A stretch of DNA of 33,615 nt from contig CAYQDR010000042.1 of assembly GCA_964416315.1 (NCBI GenBank), positions 1-33,615 of the forward strand, read 5' to 3'. Position 1 is the first letter of the stretch. Each line of letters opens with the position of its first letter. The notes beneath the pieces were generated by a model. It was not told the origin of the DNA. It did not search any database and was given only the letters and a program-made list of their open reading frames with translations. A program made the translations under genes and the position numbers. Of this stretch, positions 25,261 to 33,545 are shown piece after piece. The stretch comes from CAYQDR01 sp964416315 (GTDB taxonomy: Bacteria > Methylomirabilota > Methylomirabilia > Rokubacteriales > DASRDR01).

Positions 25261-27105
25261 TCAGCCCCGGAGCGCGAGGCGGACCGTCTGGCGCTCGCGC
25301 CCACCCGGCGGCGGAAGGGTCAGCTCGACGTCCGGCGCCTCAACCCGGTAGTCCGACCAGGGAGCGTCGTTCACCAGGACCTCCCCGACGGTTCGTCCGG
25401 CTGGGATCCGTACGCGGAGGCTCAGCGGGATGTCGAGCCCGGCGGGCGCCCCCGCCACCCCGGGGAGGCTCAGCCGCGCGGGCTCCACGATCACGGTCAG
25501 GCGATCGCTTTCCAGCGTCGCCGCGAGCCCGGCGCCGAGATGGGCCGCCAGCTCACGGAGCGTGACGAACCGCCGCACCCCGAGGGCGCGCCACCGGCCG
25601 AGGAACCCCTCGAACCACTCGGCGCCCCGGCGGACGAGCTCCCGGTCGTGTAGCCCAACCACAACGGGGAAGCCCGCCCGGAGCGGCGTGTCGGTCACCC
25701 CGTCCCCCTGCCAGTGCGCCCAGAACGCCTTGATCTTGCCGTTCTGGATGACGCGGTCGGGCCGGAGGAGGGACAGGAACGGGCCGTCCACGAGGCGGAG
25801 GCCGAAGTCGCGGGCCACGACCTCCGTGCCCTCGTCCGAGCCGTGGGAGGGCGGGATCAGCGAGGACGGGGGGACGCCGAACCAGGCGACGATCCGTCGG
25901 GTTCCCTCTCCGAGGATCCGCCGCTGGTCCTCCGCGGTCGCCGGCCGCCCCTGCCGCGGCGCCAGCTCCATCAGCCAGTCGAAGTTCGTGTACCGGTCCG
26001 CGGCGCGGCACCAGCCCTCGCGGTCGAGGCTCACGTGGCTCCAGCCGTGGATCTCCGGATCCAGGCTCCCGCCCCGGACGCCGAGGAGGAGGCCCCGATA
26101 CTCGCTCTCGTAGTCGTACCGGCGGCCGGGCCGCGGGCCGCCGCGGTCCACGTAGAGCATCTCCCGCGACTCGTACACCTCGCCGCAACGCCGGGCGCTC
26201 ACGACCCGGCCGCGGCGGTGGAGGGTCCCACGCGCCGCGTCGCCGTCGTCGACGTACCCCGTCACGACGCCCACGCTCATCTTCGCGCCGTGGCGGGCGA
26301 GGACCGCGTGGATCCGGGCCCAAGCTGCCTCGTCGAGCCGCGGGTAGAGCCCCCCGGGCCACCGGGGATCCTCCTGGAAGGAGCTGCCGTTGAACAGCGC
26401 GTCGTCCATGCGGAGGACGGCCACGCCGGCGACCGAGGCCCAGACCATCCCGTAGCCCGCGTTGCGCGCAATCGCCTCCCGCACCGCGGGTGGCGCCGGA
26501 CCGAAGCCGTCGAGGAAGCCCCGGCCCCCGGCGGCGAAGTAGTAGTTCACGGCACGCCCGAAGCGATGGACGAGCTGGCGCGGGACGCCGTCGCCGCCGC
26601 TCCGCACCTCGGTCCACGGCAGGGCGCGCACGCCCGGTCCGGCCCCGGACCCGAGCTCGGCGATTCCGAACGCGAGCCGGAGCCGAGCGTCGACGGCGCC
26701 TCCGGCGGCGAGGAGCGAGATGCCGGAGCGCTTGGAGGCGAGCAGCAGCGTCTCCACCGACCGGTCGCTCAGGTTCGAGGTGGCGAGGATGATCGTCGAG
26801 TACTTCCGGAGGTCGCCCTCGACCAGGTAGGGGAGCGGGATCTCGAACCGCTCCATCCACATCGTCTCGAAGGGGATGTTGGCCGCGGTGAGCAGCTCGA
26901 CGTAGCCCTGGGCGTCGTGCCCCGTCCCCTCCTTCCAGACCGCCCCGCGGCGCGGGAGCTCCTGCGACGTGGTGACCACCAGCACCATGAGCCGCGTGCG
27001 GGACGGCACCGGGGCGCGCTGGCCGGCGACGAACCAGGTGGCCAGGAGCCCGGCGAGGGCCAGGGGCAGATAGAACCCCCAGAGCCGTCGCGCGCCGGGC
27101 CTCAC
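25261..27105 (-). CDS. Membrane-anchored NodB-like polysaccharide deacetylase-related protein
   Basis: The 614-residue protein has a signal-anchor helix (FYLPLALAGLLATWFVAG). A region at about 35-160 resembles a Rossmann or amidotransferase-like fold (LMVLVVTTSQ, YSTIILATSNLSDRSVE). The following domain carries NodB-type metal-site candidates: D234/D235 in VAVLRMDDALF and H353/H357 in EIHGWSHVS. A beta-rich tail follows (LSLRVRIPAGRTVGEVLVND). NodB enzymes remove N-acetyl groups from glycans outside the cytoplasm; that role is inferred and the substrate unknown. Start GTG 27105 overlaps the GT39 stop (GTGA), so translation is probably coupled. A DUF2194/DUF2334-type uncharacterised deacetylase-like protein is the closest description I can give. 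Confidence 0.72.
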   Translation of the reverse strand: MRPGARRLWGFYLPLALAGLLATWFVAGQRAPVPSRTRLMVLVVTTSQELPRRGAVWKEGTGHDAQGYVELLTAANIPFETMWMERFEIPLPYLVEGDLRKYSTIILATSNLSDRSVETLLLASKRSGISLLAAGGAVDARLRLAFGIAELGSGAGPGVRALPWTEVRSGGDGVPRQLVHRFGRAVNYYFAAGGRGFLDGFGPAPPAVREAIARNAGYGMVWASVAGVAVLRMDDALFNGSSFQEDPRWPGGLYPRLDEAAWARIHAVLARHGAKMSVGVVTGYVDDGDAARGTLHRRGRVVSARRCGEVYESREMLYVDRGGPRPGRRYDYESEYRGLLLGVRGGSLDPEIHGWSHVSLDREGWCRAADRYTNFDWLMELAPRQGRPATAEDQRRILGEGTRRIVAWFGVPPSSLIPPSHGSDEGTEVVARDFGLRLVDGPFLSLLRPDRVIQNGKIKAFWAHWQGDGVTDTPLRAGFPVVVGLHDRELVRRGAEWFEGFLGRWRALGVRRFVTLRELAAHLGAGLAATLESDRLTVIVEPARLSLPGVAGAPAGLDIPLSLRVRIPAGRTVGEVLVNDAPWSDYRVEAPDVELTLPPPGGRERQTVRLALRG

Positions 27106-29162
27106 GCGGGCCCCCTCACCCAGATGACGGCGAGGTACGGCTCGCCGAACCAGAAGGCGCCCTCCCTGACCATCTGCCAGTCGGTGAGGTACAGCCCCGG
27201 CCGCGCCGGCGCTCGCATGGGCAGGGCGAACCTGACGAGCTCCCGGGGCCCGGTCTCCCCGGACGGCAGCGGGTGCCGCGGGGCGGCGAACGCGTCGCTG
27301 CTGTCGACCGCCCCCAGGGCGACCCCGTCCACCGCGCGCCACGCCCGGCTCCCCGCGTTGCGCATCGCGATCGTCGCCCGGAAGACCTGGCCCGGCTCCA
27401 CGGCGAAGGGGACATCGGCCCCCTGGACCATCGCGTCGTAGCCCGCCGTGTCGCGGGGAGCGAGGAAGAGCCGCGGGCTCTCCCCCGGGCGCAGGGAGTA
27501 GAGGAAGAGATGCGTCTTCCACACGTGGTAGGTCTTGAGGAGGCGCGCGCGGGCCATGACCTCGGGGAACGTCCGGTAGTACCAGAGGAGCTCGTCGTTG
27601 TACGTCGCCAGGAGCAGGTGGCTGATGTCGGGGTGGCGCCGGAACAGGTCGGGCGTCGCGTCGAACCACCCTTCGCGGCCCGCGTAGATCGCGCGGTGCC
27701 GGTTCTCCAGGACCAGCGCGGGGGTGGAGAGTCCCGCGATCACCGCCGGACCGGGCAGGCGGCCGAGCTCCCGGGAGATCCGCACCATCCCCTCGACCGG
27801 GCTCCGGTACCACCGCCAGTACTGGTAGAGGTCCTGGCCCACCGCGACGGCGAGGAGCGCCGCCAGCACCCACCCCACCCCCGCCCGCAGCCGGACGTCG
27901 CGGGCGCTCCAGGGACGGAAGCACAGCGCGGCGAGACCGGTGAGGGCGGCCGCGAGCGCGAGCGCCAGGGCGAACCGAGCCGCCGGCGTGACCTCCCAGC
28001 GGAGGTAGGGGACCACGCCGGAGAAGCCCACGCCGAGGCTGCCCAGGAAGACCAGGAGGTAGAGCGCGGGGTCCCGCCGCACCCCCGCCTCGAGGGTCGG
28101 GGAGCGGAACGCCTGGACGGTGAGGCGGGCCGCGAGGAGGCAGAGGGGCGGCAGGAGCGGGACGTAGTAGCGGACCGGCCGGTAGGAGAGGAGCGCGAGG
28201 AAGGCCCAGCCCCCGAGCAGCCAGGCGCCCGCAAGCACCTCGACGCCGTGGAGGCGCGCGCGGGCGCGGAGGAGGAGGTAGAGCCCCACGAGGAGGCCCG
28301 CCGTGCCCACGAGGACGGTCAGCGGCGTCCGGGCCAGCGCCACGAACCCGGGCTGGGTGAGGACATTGGTCACGAGCTGGTCGGCGCTCGCCGGCATCGA
28401 CTGGGCGAGCCAGAGCGCGCCGATCGACGCGATCGCCTCGCGGTTCGGCAGGTAGAAGGCGAGGAGCCACACGAGGACGCTCGCCCCCAGGCCGCCGAGG
28501 AAGGCGCCGAGGCGCGCGCGGCGTCGGTCCACGGGCCCCCGGAGGCCCTCGGAGACCGCGGCCACGAGCGCGGCGCCGACGAAGTAGACGCCGAGGCTCT
28601 TGAAGACGTAGACGAGGAAGCTCGCGGCGCCGGCCAGGAAGAACCACCGGAGCCGCCCGCCCGCCGCGGCCTTCCCGAAGGCGTAGAGCGTCAGGGTCGC
28701 GGCGAACGTCAGGGGGATTTCCAGGAGGCCCAGGCGCCCGAACATGAGGAAGAGGTAGTTGGTGCCGAGGAGCACCGTGCCGACCAGCGCGGTCGGGTGC
28801 CCGAAGGCGTCCCGGAGGAGCGCGTAGAAGAGGCAGAGCGAGAGCCCCCCGAGGCCGATGGGAACGAGCCGCTCCTGCACGAAGCCGATGCCGAAGGCGG
28901 CGAAGAGGAGGTAGACGAGCAGGTTGTGGAGGGGGCTGTAGTACATGTTGTTCCACTGGTCCAGCCGCCACTCGCCGAAGAGGAGCCGGTTCCGGGCGTT
29001 GTGGGCGTACGCGCCCTCGTCGAAGTAGAGCCCGCCGCTCCAGTCGAGGAAGTACGGCGGGTCCGCCCGGGGGTGCGCGACGCGGAGGAGAAACAGCCCG
29101 GCCAGGAGAACCCAGGGGCCCGCCCGCACGACCAGCGCCGAGAGGGACGACCCGCGGGACAT
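27102..29162 (-). CDS. GT39/GT-C membrane glycosyltransferase with C-terminal FW (NBR1-like Ig) domain
   Basis: The 686-residue protein has a first membrane helix, then a periplasmic loop with the acidic GT-C motif YFDEGAYAHN (D48/E49), and about ten more hydrophobic segments (TALVGTVLLGTNYLFLMFGR is typical GT39/PMT). It should use a polyprenyl-phosphate sugar to glycosylate a lipid or glycan on the periplasmic side. Residues about 582-686 are a separate beta-sandwich: VEPGQVFRATIAMRNAGSRAW, then PGLYLTDWQMVREGAFWFG. The tryptophan positions fit the FW domain related to NBR1. ATG at 29162 is 20 bp after the radical SAM stop. The GT2 enzyme encoded downstream may supply its donor. Confidence 0.87.
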   Translation of the reverse strand: MSRGSSLSALVVRAGPWVLLAGLFLLRVAHPRADPPYFLDWSGGLYFDEGAYAHNARNRLLFGEWRLDQWNNMYYSPLHNLLVYLLFAAFGIGFVQERLVPIGLGGLSLCLFYALLRDAFGHPTALVGTVLLGTNYLFLMFGRLGLLEIPLTFAATLTLYAFGKAAAGGRLRWFFLAGAASFLVYVFKSLGVYFVGAALVAAVSEGLRGPVDRRRARLGAFLGGLGASVLVWLLAFYLPNREAIASIGALWLAQSMPASADQLVTNVLTQPGFVALARTPLTVLVGTAGLLVGLYLLLRARARLHGVEVLAGAWLLGGWAFLALLSYRPVRYYVPLLPPLCLLAARLTVQAFRSPTLEAGVRRDPALYLLVFLGSLGVGFSGVVPYLRWEVTPAARFALALALAAALTGLAALCFRPWSARDVRLRAGVGWVLAALLAVAVGQDLYQYWRWYRSPVEGMVRISRELGRLPGPAVIAGLSTPALVLENRHRAIYAGREGWFDATPDLFRRHPDISHLLLATYNDELLWYYRTFPEVMARARLLKTYHVWKTHLFLYSLRPGESPRLFLAPRDTAGYDAMVQGADVPFAVEPGQVFRATIAMRNAGSRAWRAVDGVALGAVDSSDAFAAPRHPLPSGETGPRELVRFALPMRAPARPGLYLTDWQMVREGAFWFGEPYLAVIWVRGPA

Positions 29163-29182
29163 CGAGACCGCGGGGAACTGCC

Positions 29183-30550
29183 CTACCGGACCACCGCGGT
29201 CAGGAACCTGAACCCCGAGGCAGCGAGCTGTGGGAAGTAGGCGACGCCGAACTTCCGGAGGAGGAAGAGCATCTGCGCGGGGCGGAGGTAGAAGCCCAGG
29301 TACGCCTTCCGCCGGTGGCCCTCCAGGTCCAGCCCGGGGGCCAGGACGTTGTGCGAGTACTCGAAGCGCTTCCAGTCCGCGTGGAAGGCCCCGGCGGAAT
29401 CCCGGAAGACCTCGTACAGCTCGGTGCCGGGGAACGGGGTGGCGATGTAGAACTCGGCGAAGCTCAGCGGGAGCTCTCGCGCGAACTCGATCGTCTCCCG
29501 GATCGTCTCCTCCGTCTCCCCGGGGAGGCCGAGGATGAAGTGGCCGGCCACCATGAGCCCCGCGTCGTTGGCGAGCTTCACCGCCCGCCGCGACTGCTCG
29601 AGCTGGATCTTCTTCTTGGAGAGGTCGAGGATCTTCTGGGAGCCGCTCTCGACCCCGAAGGCGAGCAGCCAGCAGCCGGCCCGGCGCATCGCCTCGACCA
29701 TCTCCCCGTCGAGGGTGTCCACGCGGCTGTTGGACATCCAGGCCAGCCCCAGGTCCTCCTCGATCATGCGCTGGCAGAGCGAGAGCACGTACTTCTTGTT
29801 CAGCGTGAAGGTGTCGGTGTGGAAGAAGACGTCCCGGACGAAGCTCCGCACGTGCTTCATCTCCCCCAGGACGTCCTCGACGGGCCGCGGGCGGAACTTC
29901 ACGCCGGAGTAGTACGGGGCGACGCAGAACGTGCAGGGGAACGGGCACCCCTGCCCGGTGGTCATCAGGACGTACGGGGTGCCCTTGACGGGGAGCCGGT
30001 AGTGGCGCATGTCGAGGAGGTCCCACGCCGGGAACGGGAGGTCCTCGGGGTCGTACTCCTTGGCGGGCGGGTTCGTCTCCAGCCGCCCGTCCACCCGGTA
30101 GGTCACCCCCCCGACCGCCTCCAGGGGCTTCCGCAGCAGCTCCTTCGCGGCCCCCTCCGGCTCGTGGTGGATCACGAAGTCGAGGGCCCCGCTGCTGACG
30201 AAGTCCTTCGCAAAGTACGTCGCGTGGACGCCGTAGGCCCCGACCCGGGCCCCCGTCACCTCCCGGAGGCGCCGGAGCACCGCCAGGTCGGCGTCCACCG
30301 TCGGCGTCGAGACGCTGGCGACGACGAGGTCAGGGGCGAACGCCGCTGCGGCCGTCTCGACCTCCCGGAGCGGCGTCCGGGCCGCCACGGCGTCCATCAG
30401 CCGGACCTCGTGGCCCTGGCGGAGGATCGCCGCGCAGGTGGCGAGGGTGAGCGGCGGGTAGACGGTGTCCCAGATCGCCGCCTCGTGCTGACACCGCCCC
30501 TCCCGGACGACCCCGGTGTCGTAGGGAGGGTTCAGGAGGAGGATCTTCAT
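29183..30550 (-). CDS. B12-binding domain radical SAM protein
   Basis: The 455-residue enzyme opens with KILLLNPPYDTGVVREGRC, typical of cobalamin-binding N-terminal Rossmann domains of class B radical SAM proteins. The [4Fe-4S] motif C-x3-C-x2-C lies at C202, C206 and C209 (GCPFPCTFCVAP), followed by the SAM-site runs AFGVESGSQKILDL and GHFILGLPGETEETI. The N-terminal domain lacks an obvious DxHxxG, so B12 may bind base-off or not at all. Family members carry out C-methylation or ring changes on lipids, hopanoids and natural products. ATG at 30550 has an excellent GGAGGTG site 3 bases upstream, better than the earlier start at 30589. It leads the downstream glycan genes. Confidence 0.85.
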   Translation of the reverse strand: MKILLLNPPYDTGVVREGRCQHEAAIWDTVYPPLTLATCAAILRQGHEVRLMDAVAARTPLREVETAAAAFAPDLVVASVSTPTVDADLAVLRRLREVTGARVGAYGVHATYFAKDFVSSGALDFVIHHEPEGAAKELLRKPLEAVGGVTYRVDGRLETNPPAKEYDPEDLPFPAWDLLDMRHYRLPVKGTPYVLMTTGQGCPFPCTFCVAPYYSGVKFRPRPVEDVLGEMKHVRSFVRDVFFHTDTFTLNKKYVLSLCQRMIEEDLGLAWMSNSRVDTLDGEMVEAMRRAGCWLLAFGVESGSQKILDLSKKKIQLEQSRRAVKLANDAGLMVAGHFILGLPGETEETIRETIEFARELPLSFAEFYIATPFPGTELYEVFRDSAGAFHADWKRFEYSHNVLAPGLDLEGHRRKAYLGFYLRPAQMLFLLRKFGVAYFPQLAASGFRFLTAVVR

Positions 30551-30574
30551 CGGCACCTCCGACGCCAAAACGCC

Positions 30575-30603
30575 ATCGTATTGTGACACATCCTTGCGTC
30601 CAA
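30575..30603 (-). promoter_or_regulatory. Candidate sigma70-type promoter for the radical SAM operon
   Basis: On the minus strand TTGGAC (30603-30598) and TACGAT (30580-30575) are separated by exactly 17 bases; each matches four of six consensus positions. This is the least GC-rich stretch between the pentapeptide and radical SAM genes and lies 25 bp before the ATG at 30550, with GGAGGTG in between. Inferred from sequence only. Confidence 0.45.
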
Positions 30604-30652
30604 CTACAAGCCGGAATTGCCAATCGGGGCGCCGCGCCGCGCCGATCGGCGG

Positions 30653-31555
30653 TTATCGCAGGCCCTTCGCCGTCGCGCGGTTTCGCGCGCGGTCGAGGCC
30701 TCGGACGCCCTCCGACCGAGCGCGGGTCAGATCGGCCTCGTCCAGGTCGGCGTCCGCCAGGTCGGCCTGCGCGAGGTCGGCCCCGGCGAGGTTGGCGCGG
30801 CTCAGGTTCGCCCCGCCCAGGTAGGCGGCGCCGAGGTCGGCGCCCCTCAGGTCCGCCGCGAGGAGGTTGGTCCGATCCAGGTTGGCGACGCGGAGGCGCG
30901 CCCCGGCCAGCGAGGCGCGGACGAGACTGGCCCCGGCGAGGTAGCCCCCGGTCAGGTCGGCCCCATCGAGCCGGGCCCCATCGAGGATAGTCCGCTCGGC
31001 GTACACCCCCGCGAGGTTCGCGCCCGTCAGGGTCGCCTCCGTGAGGTCCGCCGCCGTCAGGATCGCTCCCGGCGGGTACGCGCCGGCAAGGTCGGCGCGG
31101 GTGAGGCGCGCACGGCGCAGGTTCGCGGCCGCCAGGTACGCCCCGCCGAGTCGCGCCGCGGTGAGATCGGCCCCGCTCGCGTCCGCCTCACTCAGATTGG
31201 CCCGGCGCAGGTCGGCCTCCCTCAGGTCGGCCCCACCGAGATCAGCCTGATGCAGGTTGGCCTCGGCCAGGTTGGCCCGACGCAGCGCGGCCCGCCGCAG
31301 CCTGGCGCCCTCGAGCCTGGCCTCGCGCAGATCGGTCCCCGTCAGGTTCGCCCCCGTGAGGTCCGCGCCCCGCAGGTTCACCTTCGCGAGCCTGAGGCCG
31401 CTGAGGTCCTTCCCCGCGAGATCGCGCGTCGTCCGGAGGACCGTCCGCACCTCCTCGAGCGTGAGCCGCGCGGCCTGAGCCTGTGCCGTGGCGCGCGGAC
31501 CGGTGGCATGCACCCCCAGGATCGCGACGGCCACGACGCCCGCCTTCCAAGTCAC
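30653..31555 (-). CDS. Exported pentapeptide-repeat protein
   Basis: The 300-residue protein has a signal peptide (VVAVAILGVHATGPRATAQAQA, probable cleavage after AQA near residue 28), a short helical segment (LTLEEVRTVLRTTRDL), then about 45 uninterrupted pentapeptide repeats of A(D/N)LxX type from about residue 45 to 279, and a basic tail. Such repeats form a right-handed quadrilateral beta-helix. Most bacterial examples are cytoplasmic (for example the DNA-mimic Qnr/MfpA group); this one should be periplasmic, so a structural or envelope role is likelier, though unproven. GTG at 31555 gives a clean signal peptide; GTG at 31564 is an alternative. It starts 10 bp after the upstream membrane protein's stop. 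Confidence 0.85.
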   Translation of the reverse strand: MTWKAGVVAVAILGVHATGPRATAQAQAARLTLEEVRTVLRTTRDLAGKDLSGLRLAKVNLRGADLTGANLTGTDLREARLEGARLRRAALRRANLAEANLHQADLGGADLREADLRRANLSEADASGADLTAARLGGAYLAAANLRRARLTRADLAGAYPPGAILTAADLTEATLTGANLAGVYAERTILDGARLDGADLTGGYLAGASLVRASLAGARLRVANLDRTNLLAADLRGADLGAAYLGGANLSRANLAGADLAQADLADADLDEADLTRARSEGVRGLDRARNRATAKGLR

Positions 31556-31565
31556 AGGCCGCACG

Positions 31566-33227
31566 TCATCCCTGGGTCGCGCACAGCTCGGCCGCCGCCC
31601 GCGCCGGGTCTGGCGGGATCGAGAGACGATGCAGCCGCCAGGCGATCGCCACATTGCGGAGGAACCGCCCCGCCGTCAGCCGGGCCCTGACCGCCCGCAT
31701 GAGCTCCCGGAGGGGTGGGCAGCCGAGCGCCGTCTGGGCGGCGGCGACGTCGGCGGCCGGCGCCAGCTCGGGCGACACCGGCGCGCCCGGCTCGGCGAAC
31801 CGCGCGACGATCCAAACGTCCGACAGGTACTTCTCGTGGCCGGGGCGCCCGCGTTCGTCCAGCCGAAAGCGCGCCGCAACGGGGTCCGCCAGTCCCAGCC
31901 GGTCTACCACGTGCACCTGCGGTCCCGCCCCGTAGCCCCGGACCCCGATGCTGATCCGCCCGACGACGACGTTGGCCCGTACCGTGCGTGCCAGGCTCGC
32001 CTGCCAGCGGGGATCCGTCAGCGCGCGCGGGTCTCGGCCGAGCAGCACCACGCGCCGTTGCCACGCCAGCTCCTGGAGCCGACGCCCCTCCACGGCGAAC
32101 CGGTGGAGGTTGTACTCCGCGAAGCGCACGGGGTGCGGGCTTCCCGTGCGCGAGGCGTAGTAGCCGCGCTCGTCACCGATCCCGTGGGGACCCAGCCCCC
32201 CCTTGTAGGGGGGGGCCAGCCAGAGCGCGCACACGAGCGCCCACGGCGCGACGAGCCCCACCGGCACCACCGCATCCCACCACCGCCTGCCCGCCACGAC
32301 GGCGACGGGCATGAGCGCCGCGAAGAGGCTCGGCAGCAAGAGGCGGGCGTGCATGAAGTCCCCGCCCACGCGGACGATGTACGCCCCGTGAAGCACGCCG
32401 AGCACCGCCGGGACCGCCAGCAGGGCGCACGCGCGCCACCGCCCCCGCCGCGCGCAGCGCACGACCTCGAGGACCCACCAGGCGAAGAGGACGAGGAGCG
32501 GCACCCAGAGCCAGTAGGGCGCCGCGAAGTCCCGCGCGTACCGCGACCCCTGCTCCCAGTGAGCGGCGAAGGCCGACTTCGCGAGCCCCGGGTTCGGCAC
32601 CAGCGCCGCGAAGTACCCCATGCGGAACAGCTGGTACGCGACGGGGACCGCCGCCGCCGCCGCGAGGAGCCGCGCGTGGCCACGCACCCCCACCGGGCGC
32701 GCGAGGGCCAGCAGGAGCGCGAGGAAGCCCACGCTGAACAGCCCGGCGTCGGGGCGGACCAGGGGCCCGAGGCCGATAACGGCCGCACGCCACAGCGGGG
32801 CACGTCCCCCCGGCAGGTCCTGGTGAGGCGCCGCGTGGAGGCGGGCGAGGCTGTAGAAGGAGGCTCCCAGCCACGCGAACGTAAGCCCTGTCTCCAGCCC
32901 CGACGTGGCGAAGTCCCAGTACGGCGGGAGCGCCACGACGACAAGAGCACCGAGCGGGACCGCCACCCCGCCTCGCCCCTCGGCGCGGGCGACGAGGCGC
33001 GCCCCCGATCCCGCGAGGCCGAGGCCGGCGGTCGAGAGGACGAGGCCGAGTGCGACCGCGATCCACTCCAGAGGCACCCACCGGAGCACGAGCGCCCCCG
33101 CCGCGAGCAGGCCCAGCCAGAGCGGGCTCGTATAGACCTCGACCCGCTCGCCCACGTTGAAGACCGGCCCGTGGCCCCAGAGGAGGTGCTGGACAACGCG
33201 CAGGTAGATGAACGCGTCCTCCGCCAC
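31566..33227 (-). CDS. Multi-pass GT-C-type glycosyltransferase-like membrane protein (AftB-like), start uncertain
   Basis: The annotated 553 residues begin VAEDAFIYLRVVQHLLWGHG, the acidic first-loop motif of GT-C enzymes that take polyprenyl-linked pentoses or hexoses (compare DDAFITxRYxxNxxxGxG of AftB-like proteins). It is followed by VFNVGERVEVYTSPLW, about ten hydrophobic helices and a soluble C-terminal part. The motif normally follows a first membrane helix. In this frame the preceding codons (to about 33350) do encode one (CGVLAGALTLAPAATLAWLG), but no ATG, GTG or TTG lies upstream before the stop at 33420-33422. A CTG at 33347, or loss of the original start, is possible. It contains a C7/G8 hairpin at 32196-32215. 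Confidence 0.75.
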   Translation of the reverse strand: MAEDAFIYLRVVQHLLWGHGPVFNVGERVEVYTSPLWLGLLAAGALVLRWVPLEWIAVALGLVLSTAGLGLAGSGARLVARAEGRGGVAVPLGALVVVALPPYWDFATSGLETGLTFAWLGASFYSLARLHAAPHQDLPGGRAPLWRAAVIGLGPLVRPDAGLFSVGFLALLLALARPVGVRGHARLLAAAAAVPVAYQLFRMGYFAALVPNPGLAKSAFAAHWEQGSRYARDFAAPYWLWVPLLVLFAWWVLEVVRCARRGRWRACALLAVPAVLGVLHGAYIVRVGGDFMHARLLLPSLFAALMPVAVVAGRRWWDAVVPVGLVAPWALVCALWLAPPYKGGLGPHGIGDERGYYASRTGSPHPVRFAEYNLHRFAVEGRRLQELAWQRRVVLLGRDPRALTDPRWQASLARTVRANVVVGRISIGVRGYGAGPQVHVVDRLGLADPVAARFRLDERGRPGHEKYLSDVWIVARFAEPGAPVSPELAPAADVAAAQTALGCPPLRELMRAVRARLTAGRFLRNVAIAWRLHRLSIPPDPARAAAELCATQG

Positions 33228-33348
33228 CCACCGCTGGGTCCATCCGAGCCAGGCGAGCGTGGCAGCCGGGGCGAGGGTGAGGGCCCCGGCGAGGACCCCG
33301 CAGCGAACCCGGGCCGCGCCGCGCGCCTCGCCGTCCCCGGTCAGCAGG

Positions 33349-33545
33349 ACGGCTCCCCCGCAGGTCGGAGGATCACTACGGCGGGCCTCCGTTCGGCGTC
33401 CCCGAGAAGCTAAGCCTCCTCACGCCATGCAGTCTACGCGGGAGGGCGCAGGTCGTCAGTCCGCGAAGAGTACCGAGACTCGGGGAAAAACCCGGACGGA
33501 GAGCGAGGGAACCCGGGCAGAGACTCGGGAGGAACCGGGGCGACG
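33349..33545. other. Gene-free stretch, possible 3' flank of a mobile element
   Basis: No gene is supported here. The minus strand has an open frame ending TAGTGA at 33376 whose last residues are LSFSGTPNGGPP, and it reads across the end of the gene fragment at the right edge. Two short related motifs, CCGAGACTCGGG and CAGAGACTCGGG, lie about 45 bp apart (33473-33530). The stretch is less GC-rich than the neighbouring genes and separates the 5' end of the membrane glycosyltransferase gene from the foreign-looking gene tail. Confidence 0.3.

Noticed and set aside
25553..26860. Minus-strand open frame in another phase across the deacetylase-like gene
   Set aside because: R/P/G-rich shadow; the chosen frame carries the signal anchor and the Asp/His motifs.
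27273..29240. Long plus-strand open frames opposite the GT39 gene and at 31488-33413
   Set aside because: Antisense shadows with no recognisable domain; the minus-strand products have clear membrane topology and motifs.
30653..31430. Regular short DNA repeats resembling a CRISPR or tandem array
   Set aside because: The 15-bp periodicity comes from pentapeptide coding (A-D/N-L-x-x). There are no constant repeats with unique spacers.
33386..33450. Weak resemblance to the central part of 5S rRNA (GAAGCTAAGCC and nearby)
   Set aside because: The universally conserved CCGAAC loop is missing, spacing is wrong and the 5' and 3' arms do not pair.
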